From NCBI GenBank assembly GCA_905221605.1, contig CAJNDS010000002.1, positions 1,256,881-1,283,937 of the forward strand: a stretch of 27,057 nt of DNA, in the 5' to 3' direction. The stretch is from Symbiodinium natans. Lineage: Eukaryota; Sar; Dinophyceae; Suessiales; Symbiodiniaceae. The notes under the pieces were generated by a model, which searched no databases, was not told where the DNA came from, and worked only from the letters and a program-made list of their open reading frames with translations. The translations under genes and the position numbers were made by a program. Within the stretch, counting starts at the first letter, position 1; each line of letters begins with the position of its first letter. Positions 1 to 8,074 of the stretch are shown in pieces.

Positions 1-521
1 GTCACCCGTCTTCGAAAAGGTTGAGAGAGTGTATAGGGTTTGTGGGCTTTCGAGATTGAGGTTGAGGATTCTTCGGGTCGCAGCCGGCGCACCCTAAACT
101 CTCCCCAAATCCCCCCCCCCCCTAGTCGAGCACAAGATCGGCGCCAAGGCTCCATGTCGATGTCTCCCCTACACGCCGCAAAGCTCAGTGCAGTCCAACC
201 ATTGTCATCCTGGGAGTTCGGATCTGCAAATCTCCTCAGGGCACCTTCGACCTCTGAAATGTCGGGGCCGCGCGCCGCGGAGAGAAGATGTGGTGACCAG
301 TGGCTCGCATGCTGAACCAGGTTGACCTCCACAGGCTGCGAGAAGGCTGCCAAGTCTGTCGCATCGTCAAGAGCTGCGTTGTTGTGCACGATGGTCGACA
401 AGAAGCATCCTTGGTCCAGGACACCTAGGTGTTCCTTGAGCTTCTCCACAGAGAAGACTGCCTCATCTGAGAGGATCTGCTGTGGTTCGCCGCGCAATGT
501 GCACACGATGATCCGCACCAT
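1..521 (-). CDS. Ankyrin-repeat protein, N-terminal part, probably disrupted
   Basis: An open frame starts at the ATG at 521-519, with an in-frame TAG a short way upstream, and runs off the left edge without a stop. Residues 1-100 look like the N-terminal domain that precedes ankyrin repeats in many dinoflagellate proteins (start MVRIIVCTLRGEPQQIL). Residues 101-121 read as the start of an ankyrin repeat: DPNSQDDNGWTALSFAACRG. After about residue 122 the expected helix is missing. The next ankyrin-like piece (LGADLVLD) appears in another frame near 130-150 and is followed by a run of 12 G and low-complexity codons. This suggests an internal deletion or frameshift, so the copy is probably a pseudogene; an unrecognised splice is the alternative. 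Ankyrin proteins bind other proteins, and no specific role can be inferred. Confidence 0.55.
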   Translation of the reverse strand, partial: MVRIIVCTLRGEPQQILSDEAVFSVEKLKEHLGVLDQGCFLSTIVHNNAALDDATDLAAFSQPVEVNLVQHASHWSPHLLSAARGPDISEVEGALRRFADPNSQDDNGWTALSFAACRGDIDMEPWRRSCARLGGGGIWGEFRVRRLRPEESSTSISKAHKPYTLSQPFRRRV

Positions 522-611
522 TCGGCCCGCAGAGTTGGCCGACTGTTTTGGGGACCTTGCCCTGGCTGCGTGCAAGGACTACTTCCAAGGGCCGAAGAAG
601 AGACGACTTAG

Positions 612-743
612 TTAGGGTTTAGGGTTTAGGGTTTAGGGTTTAGGGTTTAGGGTTTAGGGTTTAGGGTTTAGGGTTTAGGGTTTAGGGTTTAGGGTTTAGG
701 GTTTAGGGTTTAGGGTTTAGGGTTTAGGGTTTAGGGTTTAGGG
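612..743 (+). repeat. Telomere-like array (TTTAGGG)n, about 19 units
   Basis: A nearly perfect head-to-tail TTTAGGG array of about 132 bp, the longest in the window. It lies just upstream of the ankyrin start at 521. Unique sequence continues on both sides, so it is interstitial and not a chromosome end. Confidence 0.97.
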
Positions 744-866
744 TCGAACAGTAGCGTCTGAATTCGCGACAAAGGCTGGGTCCGGACTCGTGCTGAAGCG
801 AGGCAGGGCGGCCCAAGGGCTCAGAATTGTAACCTGTACACCCTGTACACCAGCGTAGTGGTTCTT

Positions 867-945
867 CTAAGTCAGGGTCCCTTTTTGAGGGGGCACCTTT
901 TCAATGACCCTTTGTTCGAGGATGTCCTTGTCCCCAAGCATCGAT
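867..945 (+). repeat. Diverged third copy of dispersed G/C-run repeat
   Basis: The string around TGAGGGGGCACC, then ACCC, then AGGAT follows the same order and spacing as the repeat at 11628-11716 (TGAGGGGGTACC, CACCCCC, AGGATCC). Similarity is lower than between the other two copies, so this call is tentative. Confidence 0.4.
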
Positions 946-1080
946 TTTGCAGCCGATTGACAAACCCTAATGTGGAAGAACCCCCCTATAAAAGGATCCT
1001 CAGATGTACCCCTACCGACCTCGTAGGTGCGACGCGGCATTGTCTCCACCAGCCGGAACTCCCGAGTTGCCAGAACCTGG

Positions 1081-1235
1081 CACTCGAAACCCCAAACTTT
1101 TGTTTGGGGAGACGATGGGCTCAACTTCGGGTTCTGGGCTTAGGCCTTAAGGGTTGCACTCGAAACCCTAGACTTACTTGGGAGAAGATGGGCTCAACCT
1201 AGGGTTTTTGGGTTTGGGGCTTAGGGCCTAAGGGG
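1081..1235 (+). repeat. Tandem duplication, two units of about 77 bp
   Basis: Each unit starts with GCACTCGAAACCC, contains GA-GATGGGCTCAAC, and ends in a GGGCTTAGGCCTTAAGG-like stretch. The second unit begins near 1157. The unit ends resemble degenerate telomere repeats. Confidence 0.7.
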
Positions 1236-2085
1236 GTTTTGCATGTTCTTTCGGGTGTGAAGGGGCTCTGGGGTCTGAAGGCGCTGAATGGTTCAGCTCT
1301 CAATCCCACCCACGCATGGCACCTCGCCACCTTCCACGCAGACATATGCATAGACCTGCAGAGACTCAGAGGGCAGGAAACGGCTCCGTCTTCGATTGCA
1401 AGGAACCTGAGGGGGGGCTTGTTCTAAACCGGCGTCCATTTGATCAGGCATCCTATCAGACATCGGGCTTATGGTTTTGTCATGAAGGTACCAATAAGAG
1501 AATGCTGATGTGGAGACAAGCTCATCCAACAGTCGTCCAACAGTCGCGACGGGGAAAGGGCTGTCAGGCGGCGGTTGGGACAAGCACGACGAGACACTTG
1601 CCAACTTGCCTGGCCAATGCTGTCCTCAGGTCGGAAAGCACGTTTCAACCGCCTCGCAGCCATGAGATTTGATGCCACATTCGACAGGAAGGATCGTGAG
1701 TTTCGAGTTGCGGGTTGGGCTTCTAAGGATTTCGGAAAATTGGTTGGAGGGGGGTTTGGGACATGTTCGGGAATCTGGGGATCTGGGCCATTTTTGGGGA
1801 CAACAGTGCCAGGCCTTCCATCTGGAACGCGGATCTGGAACTGAAGTCGGCCGGCTTCATCAGCAGGGGGCCTCAAAGGATGCCACTGAGGATGTAGGGT
1901 TTTATGGTTTAGGGTTTTCGGCTGGCAAGCCAAGCCATGCAATCGACTGCAAAATGCGGGGAGCAAAGGCAAATGCACGACTTCGTTTGCACTCCGACAG
2001 CCAACGTTCGCGTGCCCCATTCAGCCTCTAACTCTAAGCTATAAGCTCTGGCGTTCACCATGAACTGGCGTCAGGTGAACGACTC

Positions 2086-2871
2086 TCATCCTCCGCGTTG
2101 GAACTTAGCGATTCGGCCCATGACCATGGCAGATGCGTTGCGACCGCTTGCAGGGCCCTGGTTCAGCACCGCCGCCTGACACTCGGGAGACTGGTTTCGA
2201 AGAGACTCCGCACACATCTCGTCCAGCGCGTTTTCGGCAATGAAGCCCTCGAGCTGGTCCAGGAGGCCGTCTACGGGCGGCATGGGCACCTCACCGAAGG
2301 CTCCCAGATCCTTTTGCGCTTTCGCTATCCTGCCCATGACCATGGCTGATGGATTCCGTCCTTCAGCAGGCCCTTGGGCAACCACGGCGCGCTGCACCTC
2401 GGGCGCTTGGGACAGCAGCGCGTCCTTGCATTTTGCATCCAACGCGTTCGCCTGCGCAAAGTCCTCTACCAGAATCTCGGTCTCGTCGAAAGACTCCAAA
2501 GACTCCCGGCCGAGACCTCCGTGACCATGACGGTTCTCGGCCATCGGGGCATGTCCTTTGCCATAGCCATTGGCAGCTGCACTCCTTTGGTAGGCTGGTG
2601 TTATTACGGGCGTTGGGGTTCGGGAGCGCTCTCTTGGAAAGCTGCTACCAGTTAGGGGGCCACTGCTAAGGGAGCCACCGCGCGCTGTCACGCGGCTTGT
2701 GGCACTGGTTGCGTAGCTGCCATGGCCGCCATGACTGCCATGGCTGCCAAGTTGCAGCGCGTCGACCGTTGCCTGCAGCTCTTGTATGTGACCAGCTTGA
2801 AGCTGGATGGCCTTCTCAGCCTGATTGAGACGCCGCTCTAGGCGCTCGAGGTCCGCGCGAGACACTGCCAT
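2086..2871 (-). CDS. Coiled-coil protein with two copies of a ~50-residue helical domain
   Basis: This is an uninterrupted 261-codon frame with ATG at 2871-2869 and TGA at 2088-2086. Residues 3-41 form a heptad-rich coiled coil (ADLERLERRLNQAEKAIQLQ). Residues 42-60 are Gly/His/Ser-rich, and 60-125 are Ser/Arg/Pro-rich with an RERSRTPTP segment. Two related domains follow at about 132-184 and 205-257, each ending in a near-identical GRN-SAMVMGRIAK block; the DNA encoding the block is also duplicated. I recall similar repeats in dinoflagellate predicted proteins, some with RNA-binding domains, but know no named family. The frame stays open upstream to 3165 without a better ATG, across a (CT)n tract that would encode Arg-Glu repeats, so 2871 is preferred. 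Function is unknown; an RNA-related scaffold role is only a guess. Confidence 0.7.
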   Translation of the reverse strand: MAVSRADLERLERRLNQAEKAIQLQAGHIQELQATVDALQLGSHGSHGGHGSYATSATSRVTARGGSLSSGPLTGSSFPRERSRTPTPVITPAYQRSAAANGYGKGHAPMAENRHGHGGLGRESLESFDETEILVEDFAQANALDAKCKDALLSQAPEVQRAVVAQGPAEGRNPSAMVMGRIAKAQKDLGAFGEVPMPPVDGLLDQLEGFIAENALDEMCAESLRNQSPECQAAVLNQGPASGRNASAMVMGRIAKFQRGG

Positions 2872-3033
2872 GTGCTCACGAGTTCCCCACTCGAAATTGA
2901 AATCGCTACATGGAGTCTGAGCTTGCCTACAGACTTGGACAGAAAAGCCCTGATCAGAAGCCGTCTGCTGCCGAACAGCAAGGCACAGCACGGAACCCTT
3001 AAGAGCGCTAAGCTCTGCCACTTCTATCTTAAG

Positions 3034-3056
3034 CTCTCTCTCTCTCTCTCTCTCTC
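3034..3056 (+). repeat. (CT)n microsatellite
   Basis: About 11 CT dinucleotides lie upstream of the minus-strand gene at 2086-2871, in its presumed 5' untranslated region. Confidence 0.95.
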
Positions 3057-3305
3057 GGCCGTGTTCCCCACAACGAGACGTCTCTGCAAACAGCACGATG
3101 CAAACATCTCTTGGGAGGCCGGCTCCGCGGTGATCACGCTCCGGGCCTGCCCCCCACAACTCCACATGAAGTAGGGATAAGTAGGGCTGCTATCTCTTGT
3201 ACCCCCAGAAGGGCACCCTAGGTCTATACTCACCAAGACTAGAAGGGAACCCTATATACAGTGACCAAAAACAGCAATGTAAACCCTGCCACATGGGTCT
3301 CAGCT

Positions 3306-3880
3306 TCAGGGATATTCTGGGATGTTCAGGGTCTTAGGATAAGGAGCCTGTCCATGAAGATCAGAAGCCTGGGGCCTTCTCACCTCACGCAACACCCACC
3401 AAGGCTGTGCCTCATCCAGCTTTCGTGCAATTTCGTCCTGACGAGCCTGCTCGGCGGCTTCAGCCTGAGTTCTCCAGGTGATGGGCGGGGTACCATGGGT
3501 ACGCCACCACAAGAAGGGGGCCAAGGACCCAAGCAGGGGACGGTAACGACCCCAAAACTCTGGCCCTAGACCCTAGGGCTTTGCCGCACCTGTCTTCGAT
3601 CGTTTTCTGGCCCTGCCTGCTTGGCTTTGGACTCTAGCTCCTCGGCTTCTTGCCGTCTTCTCTCCTCCTCCTGCTTGCGCCTTGCAAGTTTTCATCTGCA
3701 AGGACGCATGCGAAAGATGAGAGAAACGAAATTGGCGAGTATACCAAGGACTCCAAACGGAACCACGACTTGTTGCTGTATTGAGATGCGCTGATAACAG
3801 GTGGCCTGAGCCATTCTGACAAGGAATGCAAAACCTAAACTGCTGGTGTGAGCCACCAGCAGGCTGAGCAGAAGGCACAA
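3306..3880 (-). pseudogene. Unrecognised membrane/coiled-coil coding sequence, frame-disrupted
   Basis: Three minus-strand pieces look coding and follow each other closely. The first (3880-3692) has two hydrophobic segments, about 20 residues each (for example VVVPFGVLGILANFVSLIF). It reaches a TGA at 3692. The second piece continues in the same frame with a highly charged helix (RRKQEEERRRQEAEELESK) and stops near 3570. The third, in another frame, carries FWGRYRPLLGSLAPFLWWR, then WRTQAEAAEQARQDEIARKL, and ends at 3306. Splicing could repair the breaks only with introns of about 24-27 nt, far shorter than the 53-nt minimum elsewhere in the window, so a decayed gene is more likely. It might be the 3' part of the neighbouring retroelement. 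I do not recognise the family. Confidence 0.4.
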
Positions 3881-4049
3881 GTGGAGTAGCTAGTTCCCCT
3901 ATGCCTAAACCCAACCCTGCCATGGCGCACACTGAGGCGGAGATTTTACACGCAGAAACAAGAACCTGTAAAGTTTGTGCTACTTGGTTAGGCTTGGCAC
4001 CTACAACTATGTGAAATGCTGTACATACTTGAAATGATGTCATGCTCAA

Positions 4050-4349
4050 GGCTTGGGCCTACAAGAGCATTGGGAAAAACACATGGTACAACTGCTACAG
4101 GATGACATGTACAGGAGTAGGCTTCAACACTCCTCCTTCGCAACACCGCTAGGGTATTGCGACAAACAAAACCTGTACATGTCCGTCCCTTCCGGGAGGA
4201 GGTACAAGCTCCTACCGAAGGAAAGGCTGTAGCTGGCCGGCTGGCCTCAGAGTGAGAGGGCTCTCAAGGCACCTCTTTGCAAAAGAAAAGCACGGCTGGT
4301 AGGACTGCGCAATGGGACGCACAACCTACCCGTCGGGGCGGTGGATGCC
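4050..4349. other. Non-coding stretch 3' of the retroelement ORF
   Basis: No convincing open frame. It has short repeated words built on TGTACA and a loose inverted pair around GTAGG and CCTAC. If the element ends in an LTR, the 3' LTR should begin here, but the matching 5' copy would lie in or beyond the assembly gap, so it cannot be tested. Confidence 0.4.
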
Positions 4350-6254
4350 CTAACGTGTGCTATGCTTCGTGCAGTCTGCCTGGCTCCTGTGGCACTGCTG
4401 GCAGACCTCAAACTCGATGAACCTGTGTGAATGGGCAAGTGTGGAACAGGCCTTAGTGCGATGAAGCTTGTTGCCTTCTGGCGTTGCAGAGAAACGAGTT
4501 GGTGCTTCATCGGCCTGCGTGGTGGAAGCTGGCGCATTCCTCCCGGAAGCGGTCACAAGACGCTGTGAGGAACTGGCGGCTGCTTCCCTCTCAGAGATTT
4601 CTGCCCGGATTGCTTGCTCTGTGCGGTTCCTAAGACGTTGCAACTTGCGTGCCTTGCGCGGGCTTAGCAGCACGCTGCTCGTGCCAAAGGTCCTGCGGGA
4701 CAAGAGGGCAAAACTCCACTTCAGAAACTCCCACAAAACAATGGCACAAAACGCAACACCGAAAATGCAGACTGCAAGCATCAGGTCGGCGTCTAAGGGA
4801 GCTGGAAGCAACATGTCTTCGGGCTCTTCATCCTGCTGGCTGGCGGCACTTACGACTTGCAAAAAGACAAACAGCATGAATACCGCACAAACAGGATGAT
4901 CACGTTTGCGGAACAGGTAAAACCCTGGCATGCCCCAACAAACTGCTGTCACAAGGCCATCTGCTGCTGCAGCTAAACGCACAGTCGTGAGCAGCACACG
5001 TTCTGCAAGGGGTTGTTGGGACTCCTCCTGGACAGGAGGCTCCGGCACGACACCGCTCAAACCCCACAACCTAACGCACTGCTCCTCCTCGACCCAGCAC
5101 GGTACTGGAGCGCCTGAAGCAGCTGCTGCGGGCGGGTTCCGGACACCAGCGCACAGTGCAAACACGGCGCCACGCACGCCAAGCAACAACAGACACAATA
5201 ACAGCAGCCGAAAAAGGAGGTTTGCCGTCAGACGTTGGCGTGCGTTGCGGGTCCCGCCCTCCCGGGGGGAGGTTGCTGGAACTGCAACACTGCTGGGCAC
5301 TGTGGTTTCGTGCTCTCCTCCTGGCCTGGTGGCGAGGTCCTGGCGGTTTGTTGGCTGGACCTCACGCAGCCCAAACACGCAAAACCCACCAAAACCATCT
5401 AAACTAAACCTGCCCGGACAACACGGCAGTGGACCTGGCACCTGTGCAGGCCCATCTCTTCCGAGCGGCGAGAGTGGCAGACAAGTCCAGTCCAAATCAT
5501 AGACGCTTGAATCCCCATCACCATCAAGCTGGTATCGTGTGGGGTTGTCGTCACACTCATCGTCGGCGTCCAACCTGAACCAAACGGTTGAGGACTGCTG
5601 CAGGCACACTTTGGGATCCAAAACTTGGGTCCCACAAACCCCCTTTTTTGGCTCCAAAAGGGGGGTTTGCCCTGGCCAAATGGGCACGGTCATTTGGGCA
5701 CTTATTCCATGTCCCACCCCTGGCTTCAGACTTGGACTTACGTGCTCATCCTGCCCTCCAAGGGGCAAGCCAAAGGCCTGAAGTGCTTTGGCTATGACGA
5801 GGGTTGAAGAGACCTCGTTTGCAGTGCGGTTTGCAAACGTGCTGCGTGCGTTTTCACGCTGAGCCTCCAACTCAGCGATTAGCGTCAACGCCCTATCATG
5901 CTCAATCACAGGGCAACCGTTCTGAACCATCAACGTGGTGAGCTCATCTTCAGGGGAACGCAAGAAACACTCATCAGCTGTCCAACTCAACATGTACCCC
6001 AGCCGAGCGACAAGCTGTCCTAGGGGCACAATTGCAGTCGGCAGCTCATCCCTCCCGGGAGGCGTGAGTATCACCCCATGCTTGGTGATGCGCATGTGTG
6101 ATGCGTGGCCCCCTGCTAAACCAACCTGCACCTTGTTTGTCTTGACCCACTCCTCCTGCGACGATGCTGGCCGTAAAGGGTGCGTGGCCCCTGAGTCTAG
6201 AAGGGCATGTCCAATGAAAGGTGGCTCGGACTCCACAGCTTGGGCACCGGGCAA
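4350..6254 (-). CDS. Retroelement protease fused to membrane segment and Cys/His motif
   Basis: An open frame of about 634 codons with no ATG at its 5' end, so expression would need the upstream Gag frame. Residues 10-30 carry the aspartic protease signature ALLDSGATHPLRP. The next ~110 residues (PLGQLVARLGYMLSWTADEC, then LTLIAELEAQ) match the protease C-terminal region of dinoflagellate copia elements as I remember them. After about residue 165 the expected integrase is absent. In its place come an acidic stretch (DADDECDDNPT), three hydrophobic segments (LLFRLLLLCLLLLGV; VCAVFMLFVFLQVV; LMLAVCIFGVAFCAIVLWEF), a charged region, and a C-terminal H-x4-C...C-x2-C motif (LHRTKAC ... EVCQQC) resembling a small zinc site. 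The likely origin is internal deletion of INT-RT, joining protease to a 3' envelope-like or accessory region. The long open frame is notable for a dead element. Confidence 0.6.
   Translation of the reverse strand: MPGAQAVESEPPFIGHALLDSGATHPLRPASSQEEWVKTNKVQVGLAGGHASHMRITKHGVILTPPGRDELPTAIVPLGQLVARLGYMLSWTADECFLRSPEDELTTLMVQNGCPVIEHDRALTLIAELEAQRENARSTFANRTANEVSSTLVIAKALQAFGLPLGGQDEHVSPSLKPGVGHGISAQMTVPIWPGQTPLLEPKKGVCGTQVLDPKVCLQQSSTVWFRLDADDECDDNPTRYQLDGDGDSSVYDLDWTCLPLSPLGRDGPAQVPGPLPCCPGRFSLDGFGGFCVFGLREVQPTNRQDLATRPGGEHETTVPSSVAVPATSPREGGTRNARQRLTANLLFRLLLLCLLLLGVRGAVFALCAGVRNPPAAAASGAPVPCWVEEEQCVRLWGLSGVVPEPPVQEESQQPLAERVLLTTVRLAAAADGLVTAVCWGMPGFYLFRKRDHPVCAVFMLFVFLQVVSAASQQDEEPEDMLLPAPLDADLMLAVCIFGVAFCAIVLWEFLKWSFALLSRRTFGTSSVLLSPRKARKLQRLRNRTEQAIRAEISEREAAASSSQRLVTASGRNAPASTTQADEAPTRFSATPEGNKLHRTKACSTLAHSHRFIEFEVCQQCHRSQADCTKHSTR
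5636..5669. repeat. Short hairpin inside the retroelement ORF
   Basis: AAACCCCCTTTTTT is followed after a few bases by AAAAGGGGGGTTT, making a strong inverted repeat within the coding frame, just where integrase would normally begin. It may mark the deletion junction or a small insertion. Confidence 0.7.
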
Positions 6255-6957
6255 CCCCTCGATCTCGGCTCGAGAAGGGGGTTTGCTTGTGGGTCATTTG
6301 GAAGGCAACTAGCTGGCATGCTTGAGCAAATGGTGAGCTTCTGGAGGGATGGATTTGAAGGCTGCTGCACACCATCTCCGTCAGGAGTGGGGGCCGCTGG
6401 AGCAGGCACTGTGGATACTGGACCCTGCGACGGCTGTTGCCGGATGCGTACTGAAGGAAGGAATCCATGGACAGAACAGGCGTGGCCTGGACAACGGGTG
6501 GCGCGGAGGATGACGTGGAGGTGGAGGCTGCCTGGACTGACGGCTTCTGTTCCGGCGCCGTTGGCTCGGCCTTTCCAGCCTTGCAATCTTTGACGCGATG
6601 GTCCTCAGAGCCACAATTTAGACACTTCTTAAACCTTTCAGCCGCTGGCAGGTCGCTCATGGAGTGAGGAGCCTTGCACTTCGCACCGAACTTGCACCCC
6701 TTAGGCGTAAGAAAGTACTTGCACGGCTTACCCTTCCCCCCACCCTTAGTTTCACCCCCCTTGCCCCCCGACTTACCCCCCGTAGCGTCCATGGCCTTCA
6801 AAGCGACATTGTTGCCTGACCCACCCTGTGTGGCAATCTGTGCTCCAGCCATGGTTTCAAACTCGGCTAACAAGTGCTTGTAATACTCCTGAACCGCATC
6901 TTCCGAAGGGTGAGTCGCGATGTGCAGCATGCTGCGAACCATCTGAGTTCGGAACAT
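6046..6957 (-). CDS. gag: Gag with CCCH finger and CCHC zinc knuckle, 5'-truncated
   Basis: The frame begins at the gap edge, so the true N-terminus is missing. The visible start FRTQMVRSMLHIATHPSED is the end of the Gag helical region. A Gly/Lys-rich linker follows, then a CCCH finger (C-x8-C-x5-C-x3-H, from CKYFLTPKGC) and a CCHC knuckle (C-x2-C-x4-H-x4-C, CLNCGSEDHRVKDC). Both bind RNA; the knuckle is the classic retroelement packaging motif. The last reliable part is near VLSMDSFLQYASGN (about 6440). Beyond it, coding-like Pro/Ala-rich text jumps between all three frames, for example GPVSTVPAPAAPTPDGDG in another frame. The distal 6046-6440 part of this frame is therefore probably out of register. 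Confidence 0.7.
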   Translation of the reverse strand: MFRTQMVRSMLHIATHPSEDAVQEYYKHLLAEFETMAGAQIATQGGSGNNVALKAMDATGGKSGGKGGETKGGGKGKPCKYFLTPKGCKFGAKCKAPHSMSDLPAAERFKKCLNCGSEDHRVKDCKAGKAEPTAPEQKPSVQAASTSTSSSAPPVVQATPVLSMDSFLQYASGNSRRRVQYPQCLLQRPPLLTEMVCSSLQIHPSRSSPFAQACQLVAFQMTHKQTPFSSRDRGVARCPSCGVRATFHWTCPSRLRGHAPFTASIVAGGVGQDKQGAGWFSRGPRITHAHHQAWGDTHASREG

Positions 6958-7057
6958 NNNNNNNNNNNNNNNNNNNNNNNNNNNNNNNNNNNNNNNNNNN
7001 NNNNNNNNNNNNNNNNNNNNNNNNNNNNNNNNNNNNNNNNNNNNNNNNNNNNNNNNN
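6958..7057. other. Scaffold gap, exactly 100 N
   Basis: One hundred unknown bases, the usual placeholder for a gap of unknown size. It removes the 5' end of the retroelement, and any 5' LTR with it. Confidence 0.99.
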
Positions 7058-7135
7058 TTCGACGCTCCCGCTGTGGTTTCGCCGGAATTCCGTTGCGTTT
7101 CGATGCTCCCGCTGTGGTTTCGCGCGAATTCCGGC
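7058..7135 (+). repeat. Two ~40-bp tandem units beside the gap
   Basis: The unit contains TTCGA-GCTCCCGCTGTGG and a GGAATTCCG- or GAATTCCG-like end, and appears twice from 7058. The first unit abuts the N run, so more copies may be collapsed in the gap. Confidence 0.8.
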
Positions 7136-7212
7136 CTCTCGTGGCCTCCTTAGGTTGCCGACCGCAACGGTGCGCGCGGTGAGACCACCTGGGGGCAGGA
7201 TCAATAAAAAGA

Positions 7213-7242
7213 CAGGGTTTAGGGGGGGTTTAGGGTTTAGGG
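7213..7242 (+). repeat. Short TTTAGGG array
   Basis: About four degenerate to perfect units, including one with an extended G run. Confidence 0.85.
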
Positions 7243-7487
7243 TCAACCCTGCGGCTGGGTGCCGGGGGTTAGTATTATGGGGGTAGCGATTTTGGAGTTG
7301 AGCATCATGAGCATCAGCTGGGTCGATTGGCCCCCAAGTTCCACCCCCCAGTGGTTGGCGTCTTTTTGACCCCCAAGAGAATTCGGCCCCCCCACGAACT
7401 TTTGTACTTTTAGTCCCCGGGAGTGTCGGTGCTCTTCTGGCCTTCTTCTTTTCTGGCCCTCCACACTGTTTGGGGTTTACGCCGGCA

Positions 7488-7489
<2 letters not shown>

Positions 7490-7519
<30 letters not shown>
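7490..7519. repeat. (TA)n microsatellite
   Basis: About 15 TA units. A second TA run lies 36 bp downstream. Confidence 0.95.
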
Positions 7520-7521
<2 letters not shown>

Positions 7522-7554
7522 TCACCCCCCCCCCAATGGACCCACCGCGGCCTT

Positions 7555-7580
7555 GATATATATATATATATATATATATA
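7555..7580. repeat. (TA)n microsatellite, second run
   Basis: About 13 TA units, separated from the first run by GC-rich sequence. The two runs could pair with each other as a cruciform. Confidence 0.95.
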
Positions 7581-7708
7581 CGTAACTATCTTAGGGCCTT
7601 TTCAGGAACCAAAAACTACTCCGAAGCAGGTCCTGAGCTCCTCGCCATGGCTTTTTCTGCATGCGCAGGCGCGGCGTCATTCTTCCTTGCTCCTGGAAGT
7701 AGAAGCGG

Positions 7709-7812
7709 GGTTTAGGGTTTAGGGTTTAGGGTTTAGGGTTTAGGGTTTAGGGTTTAGGGTTTGGGGTTTAGGGTTTAGGGTTTAGGGTTTAGGGTTTAGG
7801 GTTTAGGGTTTG
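7709..7812 (+). repeat. Telomere-like array (TTTAGGG)n, about 15 units
   Basis: A long, nearly perfect array with a single TTTGGGG variant, interstitial and in the same orientation as the array at 612-743. Confidence 0.97.
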
Positions 7813-7970
7813 GCCCACTGCTGTGGCTGTATGATTTAGGGTCCCCTTTCAAGTACTGCTGGGATTTAAGAAGGGACTTCGTTTTTCGAACGACCCTGGA
7901 ATGGTGCCTTACAAACTGGGGTCTCGTGTTGTCGGGTTTAGGCTCAAGGCATACTAGTTCGTCATAGTGT

Positions 7971-8074
7971 GGGATGTTCCCCCTTATACTAACAGTCCTT
8001 CATATGGATTCTAATAGTGGGTATATAATCCCTATTATGAGGACTGTTAGTATAAGGGATGATGTATACATCCC
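7971..8074. mobile_element. Palindromic MITE, copy 1
   Basis: It begins GGGATGTTCCCCCTTATACT, continues AACAGTCC, and ends with the reverse complement (GGACTGTTAGTATAAGGG, then a diverged GATGTATACATCCC). The inverted arms are about 28 bp with a roughly 40-bp AT-rich centre. Three more copies occur at 13443, 14600 and 14741. There is no coding capacity. Confidence 0.85.

Larger units (their letters stand above)
744..2085. other. Gene-poor stretch with degenerate TTAGGG-like sequence
   Basis: No open frame here has a convincing protein pattern. The stretch holds a diverged copy of a dispersed G/C-run repeat (about 867-945), a tandem duplication (1081-1235) and scattered degenerate telomere-like words, for example around 1890-1920. 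It is read as intergenic. Confidence 0.6.
4350..6957 (-). mobile_element. Copia-type retroelement remnant, Gag-protease without INT/RT
   Basis: Two overlapping minus-strand frames encode Gag with zinc fingers followed by a retroviral-type aspartic protease. This is the usual 5' order of dinoflagellate copia-like elements. Integrase, reverse transcriptase and RNase H should follow, but none of their motifs is present. The protease frame instead continues into a membrane-spanning segment and a Cys/His motif. The 5' end is lost in the gap at 6958. At least one frame change separates Gag from protease, with in-frame stops in the link region, so the copy is probably dead. Confidence 0.75.
7136..7970. 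other. Repeat-rich intergenic stretch
   Basis: No supported gene. It contains two TTTAGGG arrays, two TA microsatellites and homopolymer-rich low-complexity sequence. Open frames here come from the repeats. Confidence 0.7.

Noticed and set aside
612-743. Window containing a true chromosome end
   Set aside because: Eleven arrays in both orientations are all flanked by unique sequence and genes, so they are interstitial.
1469-2020. 183-codon minus-strand open frame
   Set aside because: Pro/Arg-rich sequence with no domain-like pattern; it crosses degenerate telomere-like repeat and overlaps open frames on the other strand.
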